DNA of 24,605 bases from Aliterella sp. RAGGC_92 (GCA_030826005.1 JAPJOW010000035.1:1-24605), one strand, 5' to 3'. Numbered from the stretch's first letter, positions 8,370 to 16,311 are shown. A program made the numbers and translations. Notes: generated from the letters alone by a model not told the origin.

Positions 8370-9545
8370 TTATGCCTCTACAGGCAGTCGCATAGCTCTA
8401 ATTAATTCGGCGGCGACTTCTGGGCGGGAAAACTGAGGCGGTGGAAGTTCGCCCCGGCGCAGCATTTCCCGTACTTTTGTCCCCGATAAATGAATCCGCT
8501 CTGAAGGATTGCTAGGACTTGTTTTTGTCGTCGCCATAGATTCAGTACGGGTGCAGTAAAAAGCGTGTTCAAATTTCATGGGGACAATGCCCAATTCCAC
8601 AGATTCAAACTCATCAAAGATGTGTTGCGCGTCGTAAGTACCGTAATAATCACCAACACCCGCATGATCCCGCCCGACGATAAAATGGGTACAACCGTAG
8701 TTTTTGCGTACAATTGCATGAAAAATTGCTTCGCGCGGCCCAGCGTAGCGCATAGCGGCGGGATTAATCGCCAAAATTACCCGATCTTGGGGGTAATAAT
8801 TTTCTAAAATAATTTCATAACAGCGCATCCGCACATCGGCGGGAATATCGTCTTCTTTGGTTGCGCCGACTAAAGGATGCAAAAATAAACCATCTACCGT
8901 CTCCATCGCGCATTTTTGGATATATTCGTGAGCGCGGTGGATAGGGTTGCGAGTTTGAAAGCCAACGATTGTTTTCCAGCCTTTTTCCTTAAACATTCGC
9001 CGCGACTCAAGCGGATCGATCTGGTAAGCGGGAAACTGGGGATGATCTTCGCGTTGCAATAGCCAAATTGAGCCTGCAAGATTTATTTCACCTTGGTTAT
9101 AAACTACTTGTACGCCTGGGTGCTTGGCATCGTCAGTTTTATAAACGTTAATTGCTTCAGTAGCTTTGTCGTAGCTATACTTTTGGCTTAATTCCAAAAC
9201 CCCGATAAACTTGCCTGTAGGATCGTCAAGGCGAATTAAACTCCCTTCTTTTAAAGGAGTTGCAACTTCTGCTGTTACAGATAAAGTAATCGGAATTGAC
9301 CAAGGTAAGCCATTAGCCAGCCGCATATCTTTAACTACGCGATCGTAATCCTCTTGTTCCATAAATCCCGTTAAGGGACTAAACGCCCCAATCGCCAGCA
9401 TGACTAAATCGGAAACAGCACGCTCATCTAGTTGCACTCGCGGCAAAACTTCAGCTTTTTCTAAAAATTCTTGTTTTTGTTCGGGGGAAGCAATGCGATT
9501 AATTAGTTGCATTCCGTGAGGAGCAATACTGTCTCGATAACTCAT
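8370..9545 (-). CDS. sat: Sulfate adenylyltransferase (ATP sulfurylase)
   Basis: Catalyses ATP plus sulfate to adenosine 5'-phosphosulfate plus pyrophosphate, the first step of assimilatory sulfate reduction, in the cytosol. The protein is 391 residues, the usual length for the homo-oligomeric bacterial form without a C-terminal APS kinase domain. The PUA-like N-terminal domain (about 1-165) is followed by the catalytic domain with QTRNPIHRAH (197-206) and GRDHAGVG (291-298), the nucleotide- and sulfate-binding signatures. The C-terminus contains RIHLSGTKVREMLRRGE, also conserved. The ATG at 9545 gives a normal N-terminus. Neighbours on the same strand are mnmA and a damaged YdeI-family gene upstream, and a caspase-like gene downstream. 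With cysK and serA elsewhere in the window it supports cysteine supply. Confidence 0.97.
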   Translation of the reverse strand: MSYRDSIAPHGMQLINRIASPEQKQEFLEKAEVLPRVQLDERAVSDLVMLAIGAFSPLTGFMEQEDYDRVVKDMRLANGLPWSIPITLSVTAEVATPLKEGSLIRLDDPTGKFIGVLELSQKYSYDKATEAINVYKTDDAKHPGVQVVYNQGEINLAGSIWLLQREDHPQFPAYQIDPLESRRMFKEKGWKTIVGFQTRNPIHRAHEYIQKCAMETVDGLFLHPLVGATKEDDIPADVRMRCYEIILENYYPQDRVILAINPAAMRYAGPREAIFHAIVRKNYGCTHFIVGRDHAGVGDYYGTYDAQHIFDEFESVELGIVPMKFEHAFYCTRTESMATTKTSPSNPSERIHLSGTKVREMLRRGELPPPQFSRPEVAAELIRAMRLPVEA

Positions 9546-9595
9546 AATATTTAGATTTCATCTACAAGCACCTATCGTACCAAGATATTGCAGCA

Positions 9596-9871
9596 TCATC
9601 GAGCTAAGGGATTTTTGTTCTGCGCTGCGGAAGTTATCGTTTGCTCGATTCTTTTTAACCTCGTCTCTGGGCGTTTGGCATTTTCAACCCACCCAAAACA
9701 TAAAGCTTCTTTTACGGCTTCGCTATATCGAACGCTTGGTTTACCACTTTTTACCTTGTAGTAAACCAACCATATACAAGAAGATGTCCGATGATTTTGT
9801 TTTAACCATTCTCGCCATTGGTTGCGATCGCTGGCATAAAAAGTTGCTAATCTATCGTCAAGTTTCGGCAT
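9596..9871 (-). CDS. YdeI/OmpD-associated family protein with a large internal in-frame deletion (likely remnant)
   Basis: A 91-residue reading frame that joins the two ends of a family normally near 190-200 residues. Residues 1-61 match the family's N-terminal part (W19xxWL, SSCIWLVYYKVKSGKPS, then YSEAVKEALCFGW). The usual continuation is FGWID followed by a basic PRR segment. Instead, W61-V-E runs straight into NAKRPETRLKRIEQTI, which in relatives is the extreme C-terminal signature (W-x-x-SAKRxETRxRRL). Roughly 100 central residues are missing and the frame is kept. The junction lies near 9683-9692. It is probably non-functional in the ancestral sense, although a short protein could still be made. 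A 22-base hairpin sits directly upstream of its ATG. The role of full-length relatives is poorly defined. Confidence 0.78.
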   Translation of the reverse strand: MPKLDDRLATFYASDRNQWREWLKQNHRTSSCIWLVYYKVKSGKPSVRYSEAVKEALCFGWVENAKRPETRLKRIEQTITSAAQNKNPLAR

Positions 9872-9877
9872 AGTAGG

Positions 9878-9899
9878 AAATTATCAAAGGTGATAATTT
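9878..9899. other. Perfect 9-bp hairpin between mnmA and the YdeI-family remnant
   Basis: Arms AAATTATCA (9878-9886) and TGATAATTT (9891-9899) with a four-base loop fill most of the 35-base spacer. On the minus strand the structure follows the mnmA stop and ends seven bases before the next start codon. It could be a weak terminator for mnmA or mask ribosome binding for the remnant. The stem is AT-rich and has only a three-base T-run on that strand. Confidence 0.5.
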
Positions 9900-9906
9900 T
9901 TTAACT

Positions 9907-10956
9907 CTACTTTTCAATAATGCCGCCACCTAATACCACATCGCCATCGTACCAAACTGCCGCTTGACCGGGAGTAATACTAAATTGCGGTTCGTCAAAT
10001 ACTAACTTCACGCGCGAATTTTCTAACGGAATAACTGTTACAGGTACAGCCGTCGAACGGTAACGTACCTGAACTTCAGCGCGAATTGGCGTTGTAGGTT
10101 CGTCAATGCTTACCCAGTTAACTCGGTTTGCGGTACATTCAATTTTATCGGCACAGGTGCGATCGCCTACAATTACTTTATTGGTCACTGCATCTAACCC
10201 CACTACATACAAAGCCTCTGGAGCAGCGATTCCTAGCCCTTTACGCTGCCCAATTGTATAGTGATGTACGCCGTCGTGTTGACCCAATACTTTGCCTTGC
10301 AAGTTAACTATATCGCCTTTTTTAGGAGCAATATATTTGTCCAAAAATGTTTGCATCGAGCCGTGACTTTCTACTAAACACAAGTCTTGACTTTCGGCTT
10401 TGTCCGCAGTTTTTAGCCCGTAATCCGCCGCTATTTGGCGCGTTTGAGCTTTTGCGTATTCCCCTAACGGAAATATTGAAGCGGCTAATAAGTCTTGACT
10501 GAGATCGTATAAAAAGTAAGACTGATCTTTATTGCGATCTACCGCCCGTTGCAACTGGTAGCGCCCCGATGCTTCGTCATAAGTAATCTGTGCGTAATGA
10601 CCTGTAGCAATTTTATCGATGCCCAATTCTTCACGGGCATATTTAACCATAGGGCCAAACTTGACCGACTTGTTGCAAGCCGAGCAAGGCAGAGGTGTAA
10701 TACCTTCGCTGTAACCAGCGACTAAGTAATCGATAATATTTGCCGCAAATACTTCCCGGCTATCAACTACATGATGGGGAATACCTAATTGCTGACAAAG
10801 TTCCGCCGCATCTACCATACCTTCCGAGCAGCATTGACCTTTCCCTTTCATTAACCAAAGAGTCAAGCCGACAACTTCATAACCGCGACTTTGCAAAATA
10901 GCGGCGGCGGTGGAACTATCTACACCACCAGATAAACCGATCGCAACTTTGTTCAT
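9907..10956 (-). CDS. mnmA: tRNA-specific 2-thiouridylase MnmA
   Basis: Thiolates uridine 34 of tRNAs for Lys, Glu and Gln using ATP and persulfide sulfur. From the ATG at 10956 it has 349 residues. I choose this over the TTG at 10974 because MNKVAIGLSGGVDSS matches the family start; no strong ribosome site is visible for either. The PP-loop is SGGVDSS (9-15). The catalytic pair is Cys94 in CSACNKSVKFG and Cys193 in SQDLCLVE. ATGHYAQI and KDQSYFLYDL are also conserved, as is the C-terminal beta-barrel region with YTIGQRKGLGI. It begins the long minus-strand run. The upstream 270-base spacer is shared with the divergent SPOR-like gene. An AACTTATAAGTT palindrome lies at 10986-10997, 29 bases before the start. 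Confidence 0.95.
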   Translation of the reverse strand: MNKVAIGLSGGVDSSTAAAILQSRGYEVVGLTLWLMKGKGQCCSEGMVDAAELCQQLGIPHHVVDSREVFAANIIDYLVAGYSEGITPLPCSACNKSVKFGPMVKYAREELGIDKIATGHYAQITYDEASGRYQLQRAVDRNKDQSYFLYDLSQDLLAASIFPLGEYAKAQTRQIAADYGLKTADKAESQDLCLVESHGSMQTFLDKYIAPKKGDIVNLQGKVLGQHDGVHHYTIGQRKGLGIAAPEALYVVGLDAVTNKVIVGDRTCADKIECTANRVNWVSIDEPTTPIRAEVQVRYRSTAVPVTVIPLENSRVKLVFDEPQFSITPGQAAVWYDGDVVLGGGIIEK

Positions 10957-11030
10957 AAACTTGAATTTACCCAAATGCTGGTAACAACTTATAAGTTAAC
11001 ACTTTCGTTGTTGAACGAGGGCTGCCACGA

Positions 11031-11062
11031 GCAAAAATACCGCATATTTACGGAATTTTTGC
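11031..11062. repeat. Inverted repeat in the divergent mnmA/SPOR-like spacer
   Basis: Arms GCAAAAATACCG (11031-11042) and CGGAATTTTTGC (11051-11062) pair over 12 positions with one mismatch around an eight-base loop. It lies between two divergently transcribed genes, so it could be an operator or form a stem in either leader. Besides this, the 270-base spacer holds the palindrome at 10986-10997, one HIP1 site near 11188 and AT-rich sequence. Confidence 0.55.
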
Positions 11063-11226
11063 GCCAGTAATTATTTTTTAGGGAAATTTTTCCGAGAAAT
11101 TGCGCTTGAATTCAAATTTAAAGAAACCTAATGTTAGTTTTATAGTCTTCTTATTTGTAGCAATCGGCTAGAACTTTAAAAAGTACGCGATCGCTTTCAA
11201 TACATTTATCAACTAATACTCCAAAC

Positions 11227-11745
11227 ATGAATCGGATAAACAAAACTGCCGTCTTTTTTTGCTGTCAATTTATCCTAGGATTAGGTGCAGTAATTCCTAC
11301 TCTTACTCAATCATTTTATAGCCTCTCTGCAAGCGCCCAAACTGTAGTCGAAACTTTGCCTCCACCTCCATCATTAAATAAGTCTAACCCGCAAATCGTA
11401 GATGAAGTATTTGTTCCCCGCGATCTCGATTTTCGCGTACCAGAACTACCTGTTGCTCAAATACTCGATAGCTACCTGGTATATATTACTAATGATGATT
11501 CAACTCAGCTTGAGCGAGTTAGACAGTTAATTCCAACGGCTTTTATCCGCCAACATCAAGGCAAATCTGTAATTCAAGCAGGAGTTTTTAGTAAAAATTT
11601 AAACGCTCTTAACCTCGCTCAACAATTACAATCTCAGGGGATTAATGCTCGTATATTTAACTTAACAACTGCTAAAGAAGTAGCTTTTAAAATAGATAAC
11701 TCCAAATTTTACTCTGTTGTAGTTCCTATAAATGTTAGCAATTAA
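11227..11745 (+). CDS. Secreted SPOR-like domain protein
   Basis: A 172-residue exported protein of unassigned function. A typical signal peptide (positively charged start, hydrophobic 8-30) has a likely cleavage after A37 in SASA-Q. A proline-rich linker follows (LPPPPSLNKSNP). The C-terminal half (about 80-170) resembles a SPOR-like beta-alpha-beta unit as found in many cyanobacterial secreted proteins: SYLVYITN, then GKSVIQAGVFSKNLNALNLAQQL, QSQGINARIF and a final YSVVVPI. By analogy it could bind peptidoglycan or sit in the periplasm or outer membrane; this is inference. No clear Shine-Dalgarno precedes the ATG. It is followed by a 360-base gap before the porin gene, so the two are probably separate units. 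Confidence 0.75.
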   Translation: MNRINKTAVFFCCQFILGLGAVIPTLTQSFYSLSASAQTVVETLPPPPSLNKSNPQIVDEVFVPRDLDFRVPELPVAQILDSYLVYITNDDSTQLERVRQLIPTAFIRQHQGKSVIQAGVFSKNLNALNLAQQLQSQGINARIFNLTTAKEVAFKIDNSKFYSVVVPINVSN

Positions 11746-12105
11746 TTTTGGATTTAAAAAATAAAATAAATAGTAATTGCGTGTAAGTATAAGATTTGCT
11801 AAAAAACATACTATAACCTAACGATTACTCTTTCCCCTCGCCTACCCAATTGAGCTACAAATATTGGCTCAATTGGATGGAAACAATCATAATAACAGCA
11901 AATAATTTGTTACTTATTATACAAAACTCGTTTTATCAACTCAAATCGTTGGATATTAATTAAATCTTAATTAAGCTTTACGTTGAGATAACTTAGCTAT
12001 AGAATTTTCCTAGTGTGACTCCTTCGGTAAAGTGTGAGTAAATTGACAGACGGCTTATCCGTCGGCGATCGATAATTTTTTAGTTGAAGGTGTGAGGAAT
12101 AAACG
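11746..12105 (+). promoter_or_regulatory. 360-base spacer and probable leader of the porin gene
   Basis: No gene is seen here. It holds a perfect inverted repeat CCAATTGAGC/GCTCAATTGG (11846-11855 and 11867-11876, 11-base loop), a duplicated TTAATTAA (11956-11963 and 11967-11974), a small hairpin GACGG-CTTAT-CCGTC (12049-12063) and a good ribosome site GAGGA (12094-12098) seven bases before the porin ATG. The region is AT-rich. I cannot fix the promoter. The length suggests an upstream activator region or a long 5' leader, as expected for an abundant regulated porin. Confidence 0.5.
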
Positions 12106-13872
12106 ATGTCTAAGATATTTTGGCAAGCTCTATTATTATATCCAGCAGTAATCGGGGCAACAGTTGCGATCGCGCCGGTGGCGACGGCAACAACTAGCGA
12201 AACAGAAGTAGCCCAAACCGAGCTACAAGTATTAACGGCAGAAAAAGAGCTAAAAATCGCTCAAATAAGTACCGCAGCACCCGCCGCTAATACCTCCGTT
12301 GATACCTTAAGCCAGATAAATACCTACAGCAATGAAGGGAAAGGAGACAACTCCATTGCTCAAGTAACATCTGTATCGCAGTTATCAGACGTACAGCCTA
12401 CAGACTGGGCATTTCAGGCATTGCAATCATTAGTAGAGCGCTATGGCTGTATTGCAGGTTATCCTGACGGCACGTATCGGGGAAATCGAGCAACCACAAG
12501 ATACGAATTTGCCGCCGGATTAAATGCTTGTTTGGATCGAGTTAACGAATTAATTGCTACAGCTACCGCCGATGCTGTAAGACGCGAAGACTTGGCAACT
12601 TTGCAAAGATTGCAAGAAGAATTTGCTACAGAGCTTGCCACCTTGCGCGGTAGAGTAGATAGCTTAGAAGCTGTCACCGCCGAACTAGAAGCCAATCAAT
12701 TTTCAACTACAACCAAGCTACTAGGCGAAGTAGTTGCCGTCGTTACTGATGCTTTTGGTGAAACCGTCGGAGATAACAACAATACAGTATTGCAAGCCCG
12801 CGCCCGGCTGGAATTTCAAAGCAGCTTTACCGGGACAGATATTTTACATACCCGTTTAGCCGCCGGGAATCCGCAAACCTTTGATACTGGCGGAACTTTT
12901 GAAGGACAGCAAACCTTTAACCTCAACCCTTCAACAGACAATCGCGCCTTTTTGGACTGGGCAGCTTACGAATTTACGATATTCGGTAAAGCCCGCGTTT
13001 ATCTAGCTGCCGTTGGCGGAATTTATCCTGACTTTATACCGACAGTAAACCCATACTTTGAAGGTTTTACCGGAGGTAATGGCGCGCTCTCGACGTTTGC
13101 CGAACACAACCCAATTTATAACATTGGTGGCGGTGCGGGCGGCGGCTTCAGTATTCCTTTTGGCGAAAGAGGGGTATTAGGTGCAACATCGATCAGTTTG
13201 GGTTATTTTGCAGACAATGCCAACGATCCTGGGACTACTGGGGGTCTAGTGAATGGAGACTTAGGCTTTATTGAGGGTGACTTTAGTGCGTTAGGGCAAA
13301 TAAACTTTAATTTAGGCGATCGCGTAGCATTGGCGGCAACCTACGTTAGAGGCTATCACAATGCGGGGGATGGAATTTTTGATTACGGAAGTTCCGCTTC
13401 TAGAGGCATTGGCACACCAGTAGTAGGTACTTCTCAAGCAAACGATCCTAGTTCGCTTTTAGGCGGAGCAACTAAACTTAGTACTGACTCCTATGGATTA
13501 TCCGCCGCCTTGCGGTTAAGCGATCGCATTTCTATTAGCGGCTGGGTAACTAAGACCGATGTTGAGCTAATCGATGTTGGTAATGCGGATGTTTGGAGCT
13601 ACGCTTTAGGCGTTTCGTTCCCCGACTTAGGCAAAGAAGGTAACGTTTTAGGGATTATTGCTGGAGTTGAACCAACCCTAAGAGACTTAGATGCTCCCGG
13701 TGCTGGTAACTACGATGCTGAGTATGGCTACCACATTGAAGGCTTTTACAAGTATCAGTTAACAGACAACATCTCTCTTACTCCTGGTGTAATCTGGTTA
13801 ACTGCCCCAGGTCAAAGCGGCCCTCGTGAGGACATAGTAATTGGTACTTTAAGAACAACATTCACTTTCTAA
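12106..13872 (+). CDS. SLH-domain outer-membrane porin, iron-uptake porin type
   Basis: Predicted outer-membrane channel of the cyanobacterial SLH-porin family (relatives of Synechocystis Slr1841/Slr1908), taking up inorganic solutes including iron. The protein is 588 residues. A signal peptide (about 1-28, ending ATAT) is followed by a low-complexity linker rich in Ala/Thr/Glu. One SLH domain (about 91-145) carries VSQLSDVQPTDWAFQAL, GYPDGTYRGNRATTRYEFA and LNACLDRVNELI; in this family it anchors to pyruvylated cell-wall polymer. A coiled coil spans about 155-197. A beta-barrel domain (about 200-588) of the OprB-like type ends in the aromatic C-terminal strand TLRTTFTF, with a terminal Phe. 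Start at 12106 is supported by GAGGA seven bases upstream. A strong terminator follows, so it is monocistronic. Whether it truly carries iron is not shown by sequence. Confidence 0.9.
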   Translation: MSKIFWQALLLYPAVIGATVAIAPVATATTSETEVAQTELQVLTAEKELKIAQISTAAPAANTSVDTLSQINTYSNEGKGDNSIAQVTSVSQLSDVQPTDWAFQALQSLVERYGCIAGYPDGTYRGNRATTRYEFAAGLNACLDRVNELIATATADAVRREDLATLQRLQEEFATELATLRGRVDSLEAVTAELEANQFSTTTKLLGEVVAVVTDAFGETVGDNNNTVLQARARLEFQSSFTGTDILHTRLAAGNPQTFDTGGTFEGQQTFNLNPSTDNRAFLDWAAYEFTIFGKARVYLAAVGGIYPDFIPTVNPYFEGFTGGNGALSTFAEHNPIYNIGGGAGGGFSIPFGERGVLGATSISLGYFADNANDPGTTGGLVNGDLGFIEGDFSALGQINFNLGDRVALAATYVRGYHNAGDGIFDYGSSASRGIGTPVVGTSQANDPSSLLGGATKLSTDSYGLSAALRLSDRISISGWVTKTDVELIDVGNADVWSYALGVSFPDLGKEGNVLGIIAGVEPTLRDLDAPGAGNYDAEYGYHIEGFYKYQLTDNISLTPGVIWLTAPGQSGPREDIVIGTLRTTFTF

Positions 13873-13898
13873 ACCCAATTAAGTTTCCCTGAATGCTC

Positions 13899-13925
13899 AA
13901 AACCCCGCTTAGGTGCGGGGTTTTT
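13899..13925 (+). terminator. Rho-independent terminator after the porin gene
   Basis: A GC-rich stem CCCCGC (13903-13908)/GCGGGG (13915-13920) with a six-base loop is extended by an A-run pairing with the following T-run (13921-13925). It begins 27 bases after the porin stop codon. This is a textbook intrinsic terminator. Confidence 0.92.
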
Positions 13926-14006
13926 CTTTCCAAATAGGGGCAAAAGTCTTTTTCCCCCGCAAAAATTACTATTTTTAAACAAACAAACCCCAGTGGAGAA
14001 CCGTAG

Positions 14007-14012
14007 TATAAT
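14007..14012 (+). promoter_or_regulatory. Candidate -10 element for the Rrf2-family gene
   Basis: A perfect TATAAT hexamer lies 51 bases before the chosen GTG start, preceded by TAG. No convincing -35 hexamer is found 16-18 bases upstream. The site follows the porin terminator, so it would drive a new transcript for the regulator and possibly cysK. Confidence 0.4.
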
Positions 14013-14063
14013 GAATATAAAGCCGATAACAATGTTAATTATCTTTCGCGCTTATTTTTGCCT

Positions 14064-14504
14064 GTGGAAATCTCTTGTAAATCTGAATATGCCTTGCTTG
14101 CCTTGCTAGAACTAGCGAGTCATTATACTAGCGGAGAACCTCTGCAAATTCGGCAAATTGCCGCCGAGCAAAATATCCCCGATCGCTATTTGGAACAGCT
14201 ACTAGCAACCTTGAGGCGTGGGGGGATAGTAAAAAGTCAACGTGGTGCAAAAGGTGGTTACATCCTAGCAAGAGAACCTTGGAAAATTAGTTTATTGGAG
14301 GTTATGGGATGCTTAGAGGGGTTAAACGCTAATTCTTCATCGGAAGAAGAAACTAATCCCAAAACGTTAGAAAGTGCGGTGATTCAAGAAATCTGGCAGG
14401 AAGCGCGGCAAGCGGCAGACTTAGTGCTAAAAAATTATACGCTTCAGGATCTATGCGATCAACGCTCTGCTAGAAAGCAGTTGAATTTAATGTATTACAT
14501 CTAA
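14064..14504 (+). CDS. Rrf2-family transcriptional regulator lacking the IscR-type iron-sulfur ligands
   Basis: A 146-residue winged-helix DNA-binding protein. I place the start at GTG 14064, giving MEISCKSEYALLALLELA, which matches the family N-terminus; the TTG at 14058 would add two residues. Neither has an obvious ribosome site. The winged helix covers about 1-75, with the recognition region IPDRYLEQLLATLRRGG and the wing SQRGAKGGYILAR. A dimerisation helix follows (about 103-127). Cysteines occur only at 5, 83 and 131, so the three closely spaced cysteines that hold the cluster in IscR (around 92-104) are absent. It lies 82 bases before cysK on the same strand. In Bacillus the cluster-less Rrf2 protein CymR represses cysteine-metabolism genes and binds CysK, so a similar partnership is plausible. 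That is inference. Confidence 0.9.
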   Translation: MEISCKSEYALLALLELASHYTSGEPLQIRQIAAEQNIPDRYLEQLLATLRRGGIVKSQRGAKGGYILAREPWKISLLEVMGCLEGLNANSSSEEETNPKTLESAVIQEIWQEARQAADLVLKNYTLQDLCDQRSARKQLNLMYYI

Positions 14505-14586
14505 ACTAGGGGTAATTGTTTTAAAGTCTACGATTTGGTTTGCTGTTGAATAGATTTTACAAAATAAACACTAATTAACTAAAACT

Positions 14587-15558
14587 ATGCGTATTGCTCG
14601 CGATATTACAGAGTTAGTCGGTCGCACTCCTTTAGTGCAGCTAAACAACATTCCCCAAGCTGAGGGATGTGTAGCGCAAATTGTGGTGAAACTCGAAAGC
14701 ATGAATCCTTCTGCCTCCGTTAAAGACCGAATTGGGGTAAGTATGATTAATGCTGCCGAAAAAGAAAAACTAATTACCCCAGGAAAGACAATATTAGTAG
14801 AACCAACTTCAGGAAATACAGGAATTGCTTTAGCAATGGCCGCCGCCGCTAGAGGGTATCGCTTAGTACTGACTATGCCCGACACGATGAGCGGCGAAAG
14901 ACGGGCAATGCTAAGGGCTTATGGAGCAGAGTTAGAACTTACCCCAGGAATTGAAGGCATGAGCGGAGCAATTCGGCGAGCGCAAACGATCGTCGATACA
15001 ACCCCCAATGCGTATATGTTGCAGCAATTCCGCAACCCCGCAAACGTGCAAATTCACCGCGAAACTACTGCCCTAGAAATTTGGGAAGATACCGAAGGAC
15101 AAGTCGATGCGATCGTCGCCGGAGTAGGTACTGGGGGAACAATTACGGGGGTTGCGGAAGTAATTAAAGCAAAAAAGCCGAGTTTTAAAGCGATCGCCGT
15201 TGAACCGGTTAATAGCCCTGTATTATCGGGAGGAAACCCCGGCGCGCACAAAATTCAAGGCATCGGCGCGGGTTTTATTCCCCAAGTTTTGAAGGTAGAT
15301 ATGATTGATGAAGTCATTAAAGTGAGCGATGATGAAGCCATTGCCTATGGTCGTCGTTTAGCAAGGGAAGAAGGGCTACTTTCGGGTATTTCTTCCGGTG
15401 CGGCATTAAAGGCAGCGATCGTTTATGCCCAACGCCCGGAAAACGCCGGACGCTTGATTGTGATGATTCAGCCGAGTTTTGGCGAACGCTATTTAAGCAC
15501 GCCATTGTTCCAAGATTTAGAGCCGCGAGTCCCGGCCGTAGCAGGGATTAGAGAGTAA
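14587..15558 (+). CDS. cysK: Cysteine synthase A (O-acetylserine sulfhydrylase)
   Basis: Makes cysteine from O-acetylserine and sulfide in the cytosol, using pyridoxal phosphate. It is 323 residues, the usual length. The PLP lysine is K46 in NPSASVKDRIG. The substrate loop EPTSGNTGIA (72-81) and the phosphate-binding GTGGTITG are intact, as are SPVLSGGNPGAHKIQGIGAGFIP and the C-terminal SGISSGAA. The N-terminus MRIARDITELVGRTPLVQLN is typical and supports the ATG at 14587. The Rrf2 gene precedes it by 82 bases on the same strand, and a terminator follows. It joins sat and serA in this window as parts of cysteine supply. It could use other O-activated serines as some paralogs do; the primary motifs fit CysK best. 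Confidence 0.96.
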   Translation: MRIARDITELVGRTPLVQLNNIPQAEGCVAQIVVKLESMNPSASVKDRIGVSMINAAEKEKLITPGKTILVEPTSGNTGIALAMAAAARGYRLVLTMPDTMSGERRAMLRAYGAELELTPGIEGMSGAIRRAQTIVDTTPNAYMLQQFRNPANVQIHRETTALEIWEDTEGQVDAIVAGVGTGGTITGVAEVIKAKKPSFKAIAVEPVNSPVLSGGNPGAHKIQGIGAGFIPQVLKVDMIDEVIKVSDDEAIAYGRRLAREEGLLSGISSGAALKAAIVYAQRPENAGRLIVMIQPSFGERYLSTPLFQDLEPRVPAVAGIRE

Positions 15559-15562
15559 AGGT

Positions 15563-15599
15563 AAGAGGGCAATATACTGTTACTTTTGCCCTCTTTCTT
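15563..15599 (+). terminator. Putative intrinsic terminator after cysK
   Basis: Perfect 10-bp arms AAGAGGGCAA (15563-15572) and TTGCCCTCTT (15586-15595) enclose a 13-base loop, with TTTCTT overlapping and following the 3' arm. It begins five bases after the cysK stop codon and ends 17-20 bases before the J-domain gene. The larger loop makes it less canonical than the porin terminator. Confidence 0.7.
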
Positions 15600-15615
15600 G
15601 CGCTAAAGTGGTGAA

Positions 15616-16311
15616 ATGGCAGACTTTAATAACCACTACGACACCCTCCAGGTGCTTCCTAATGCCACAGGCGCGGAGATTAAGCAGGCTTATCGCCGTT
15701 TGGTCAAGCAATTTCATCCTGATAGCCATCAATCAACAAATGATTGCCAAGAGATTATTCGGATCAATGCGGCTTACGAAGTTCTCAAAGATACAGCTAA
15801 TCGGCGATCTTACGATCGCCAATTGAACGCTAGTAAAGTTCATAGTTCTCCTGTTAATTCCCAACCAAATTCGCCAAAGAGCGATCGCGCATCTCGCAAA
15901 CGCGGCAGAGCGGCAGACGAGCAAGTACAAAAATGGCTGCAACAAGTTTATCAACCAGTCAATCGGCTTTTGCTTAACATTCTTAGTTCCTTAGACGAAC
16001 AAATTGACGAACTAGCGGCAGATCCGTTTGATGATGAGTTGTTAGAAGGATTCCAAGACTATCTTCAAAATTGCCGCGATTTTCTTAAAGAAGCCCAAAG
16101 TATTTTTCGCTCGATGCCCAATCCGCCCATTGTCGCTAGTGCGGCGGCGCATCTTTACTATTGCCTTAATCATTTAGGTGATGGGCTAGACGAATTAAAC
16201 TATTTTCCTCTCAATTACGACGATCGCTATCTTCATGTCGGTCAAGAATTGTTTAGGATTGCTGCGTCTCTACATGAGGATGTGCAAGCGGCTTTAGCGG
16301 ACTTTGCTTAA
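15616..16311 (+). CDS. J-domain (DnaJ-like) protein
   Basis: A 231-residue protein with an N-terminal J-domain (about 6-70): HYDTLQVLPNATGAEIKQAYRRLVKQFHPD, with the HPD motif at 34-36, then AAYEVLKDTANRRSYDRQL. J-domains stimulate Hsp70 ATPase activity. There is no Gly/Phe region, zinc-finger region or DnaJ C-terminal substrate domain, so it is a specialised co-chaperone and not DnaJ itself. A short basic linker (about 72-100) leads to a helical C-terminal domain (about 105-231) of unknown role, acidic and leucine-rich. The ATG at 15616 has only a weak ribosome site. It follows the cysK terminator closely, so read-through expression is possible. Confidence 0.88.
   Translation: MADFNNHYDTLQVLPNATGAEIKQAYRRLVKQFHPDSHQSTNDCQEIIRINAAYEVLKDTANRRSYDRQLNASKVHSSPVNSQPNSPKSDRASRKRGRAADEQVQKWLQQVYQPVNRLLLNILSSLDEQIDELAADPFDDELLEGFQDYLQNCRDFLKEAQSIFRSMPNPPIVASAAAHLYYCLNHLGDGLDELNYFPLNYDDRYLHVGQELFRIAASLHEDVQAALADFA

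Noticed and set aside
11820..11880. tRNA-like D-arm on the minus strand (TAGCTCAATTGGGTAGG)
   Set aside because: Only the D-arm-like stretch matches. No T-arm GTTCGA sequence, no plausible anticodon arm and no pairing acceptor stem were found around it; the similarity comes from the inverted repeat.
14571..14885. Open frame of about 104 codons on the minus strand across the 5' part of cysK
   Set aside because: It is antisense to a strongly conserved gene, has no family resemblance and no ribosome site; it is a shadow of cysK codon usage.
15608..15826. Plus-strand frame overlapping the start of the J-domain gene
   Set aside because: The J-domain frame has the HPD motif and clear homology; the other frame has none.
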